Part shown: positions 55,893-56,349 of the stretch, in pieces
Layout of the letters: every line of letters begins with the position of its first letter
Numbering within the stretch: position 1 is the stretch's first letter
NCBI GenBank assembly: GCA_021803025.1
Contig: JAJZQV010000007.1
Location: 1-56,349, forward strand
Length of the DNA stretch: 56,349 bases
Source of the DNA: Actinomycetes bacterium
Lineage (GTDB): Bacteria; Actinomycetota; Actinomycetes; Propionibacteriales; Propionibacteriaceae
Reading direction: 5' to 3'
The notes under the pieces: model-generated
Database searches by the model: none
What the model saw: only the letters and a program-made list of their open reading frames with translations
Told to the model about the DNA's origin: nothing
Program-made: the position numbers and the translations under genes

Positions 55893-55908
55893 TCACTACA
55901 TCTAGTGG
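55893..55908. promoter_or_regulatory. Putative NrdR box
   Basis: TCACTACATCTAGTGG contains the dyad CACTA-N4-TAGTG and matches the NrdR-box consensus ACACTATATCTAGTGT at most positions. It lies about 27 bp before a TAGGGT -10 (55935-55940), suggesting NrdR autoregulation. A second box at the usual helical spacing is not evident. Confidence 0.65.
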
Positions 55909-55944
55909 TTACAGACTTGTAGTTATCCCAGGGATAGGGTCTAT

Positions 55945-55986
55945 CATCCACAGGATGTACCCCATCTCATCCACAGACCATCCACA
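55945..55986 (+). repeat. Three CATCCACA repeats (DnaA-box-like) in the nrdR leader
   Basis: CATCCACA occurs at 55945, 55968 and 55979. The first two extend to TCATCCACAG, one mismatch from the TTATCCACA DnaA box. They lie between the -10 and the nrdR start. Confidence 0.4.
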
Positions 55987-56007
55987 CGTCCAGGGAGGTA
56001 CCAGCCC

Positions 56008-56349
56008 ATGTTCTGCCCGTACTGCAGGCACACGGACTCGCGCGTCCTGGACTCCCGGGTCTCCGAGGACGGGTCGAGCATCCGCCGCCGTCGGCAGTGC
56101 CCGGCGTGCGAGCGGCGCTTCACGACCGTCGAGCAGACGCAGCTCGCCGTCGTGAAGCGCAACGGCGTCGTGGAGCCGTTCGCCCGCGACAAGGTGATCG
56201 CAGGCGTCCGGAAGGCGTGCAAGGGGCGGCCGGTCAGCGAGGACGACCTCGCGCGGCTCGGCCAGCAGGTCGAGGACGCCCTGCGAGCCTCCGGCCAGGC
56301 GGAGATCAACGCCGAGGACATCGGCCTGGCCATCCTGCCTCCCCTGCGG
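56008..56349 (+). CDS. nrdR: Transcriptional repressor NrdR (3' end outside the window)
   Basis: The first 114 of about 150 residues of the ribonucleotide-reductase repressor. The zinc ribbon CPYCRHTD...CPACERRF provides C3, C6 and two more cysteines near residues 31 and 34; the ATP-cone follows from [23 protein letters not shown] 56008 follows GGGAGG at normal spacing. The downstream gene is likely a ribonucleotide reductase (nrdJ in many actinobacteria), but it is not visible. Confidence 0.95.
   Translation, partial: MFCPYCRHTDSRVLDSRVSEDGSSIRRRRQCPACERRFTTVEQTQLAVVKRNGVVEPFARDKVIAGVRKACKGRPVSEDDLARLGQQVEDALRASGQAEINAEDIGLAILPPLR

Overview
The window is high-GC DNA from an actinobacterium (phylum Actinomycetota). 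The evidence is the gene content and order: RimO, PgsA, CinA, ClgR-like, DUF3046, RecA, RecX and RNase Y in a row, then gluABCD, MiaB, MiaA, DapF, HflX, DinG, LexA and NrdR. Other actinobacterial markers are Ku, a WS/DGAT-type acyltransferase, a 180-kDa NAD-glutamate dehydrogenase, an IclR regulator divergent from leuCD, TANNNT leaderless promoters, TCGAAC-N4-GTTCGA SOS boxes and a RecA-NDp/PafBC-type recA promoter. I cannot name a genus; Propionibacteriales or a neighbouring order is only a guess. No rRNA, tRNA or CRISPR array was seen.

Layout. 1-12.5 kb is chromosomal backbone: the 3' part of secA, an Rv3235-type gene, a wax-ester-synthase homologue whose active-site motif is altered, DUF6912, ku, DUF2505, NAD-GDH, a PHP phosphoesterase and trpS. 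12.5-24.2 kb is an accessory defence island. It starts with what looks like a toxin-antitoxin-chaperone (TAC) cassette: a RelE/HigB-like protein, an XRE antitoxin with a C-terminal tail, and a SecB-like chaperone. The type I methylase and specificity genes hsdM and hsdS follow directly. Next comes an Mrr endonuclease gene that has been frameshifted and split by about 1.8 kb holding an IS256-family transposase remnant, a BrnT/BrnA-like pair and a DUF6941 gene. A DUF222-HNH protein and then hsdR close the island.

24.2-35.8 kb is backbone again: an alpha/beta hydrolase, a small conserved protein, the IclR regulator, leuC, leuD, an HU-like protein, an acyltransferase, ddl, a glycosyltransferase-like protein, thiL and ftsK. 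35.8-42.2 kb is the rimO-pgsA-cinA-clgR-recA-recX-rny block, with recA carrying both a LexA box and a PafBC-type promoter. 42.2-52.7 kb holds the glutamate ABC importer on the minus strand and, divergently, miaB-miaA-dapF-hflX-dinG; dinG has a single in-frame amber codon where glutamine is expected. 52.7-56.3 kb holds lexA, a divergent SOS-box-controlled small membrane protein, an RDD protein, DUF2752 and the start of nrdR with a putative NrdR box.

How the genes work together. The island combines DNA discrimination (type I R-M, a dead Mrr, HNH) with two addiction-type modules. The TAC cassette sits 9 bp from hsdM, so a link between chaperone-controlled toxin release and restriction-modification is a reasonable hypothesis. 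The DNA-damage part (recA, recX, lexA, dinG, the small SOS protein, ku) is mostly intact, and its regulatory sites are readable from sequence.
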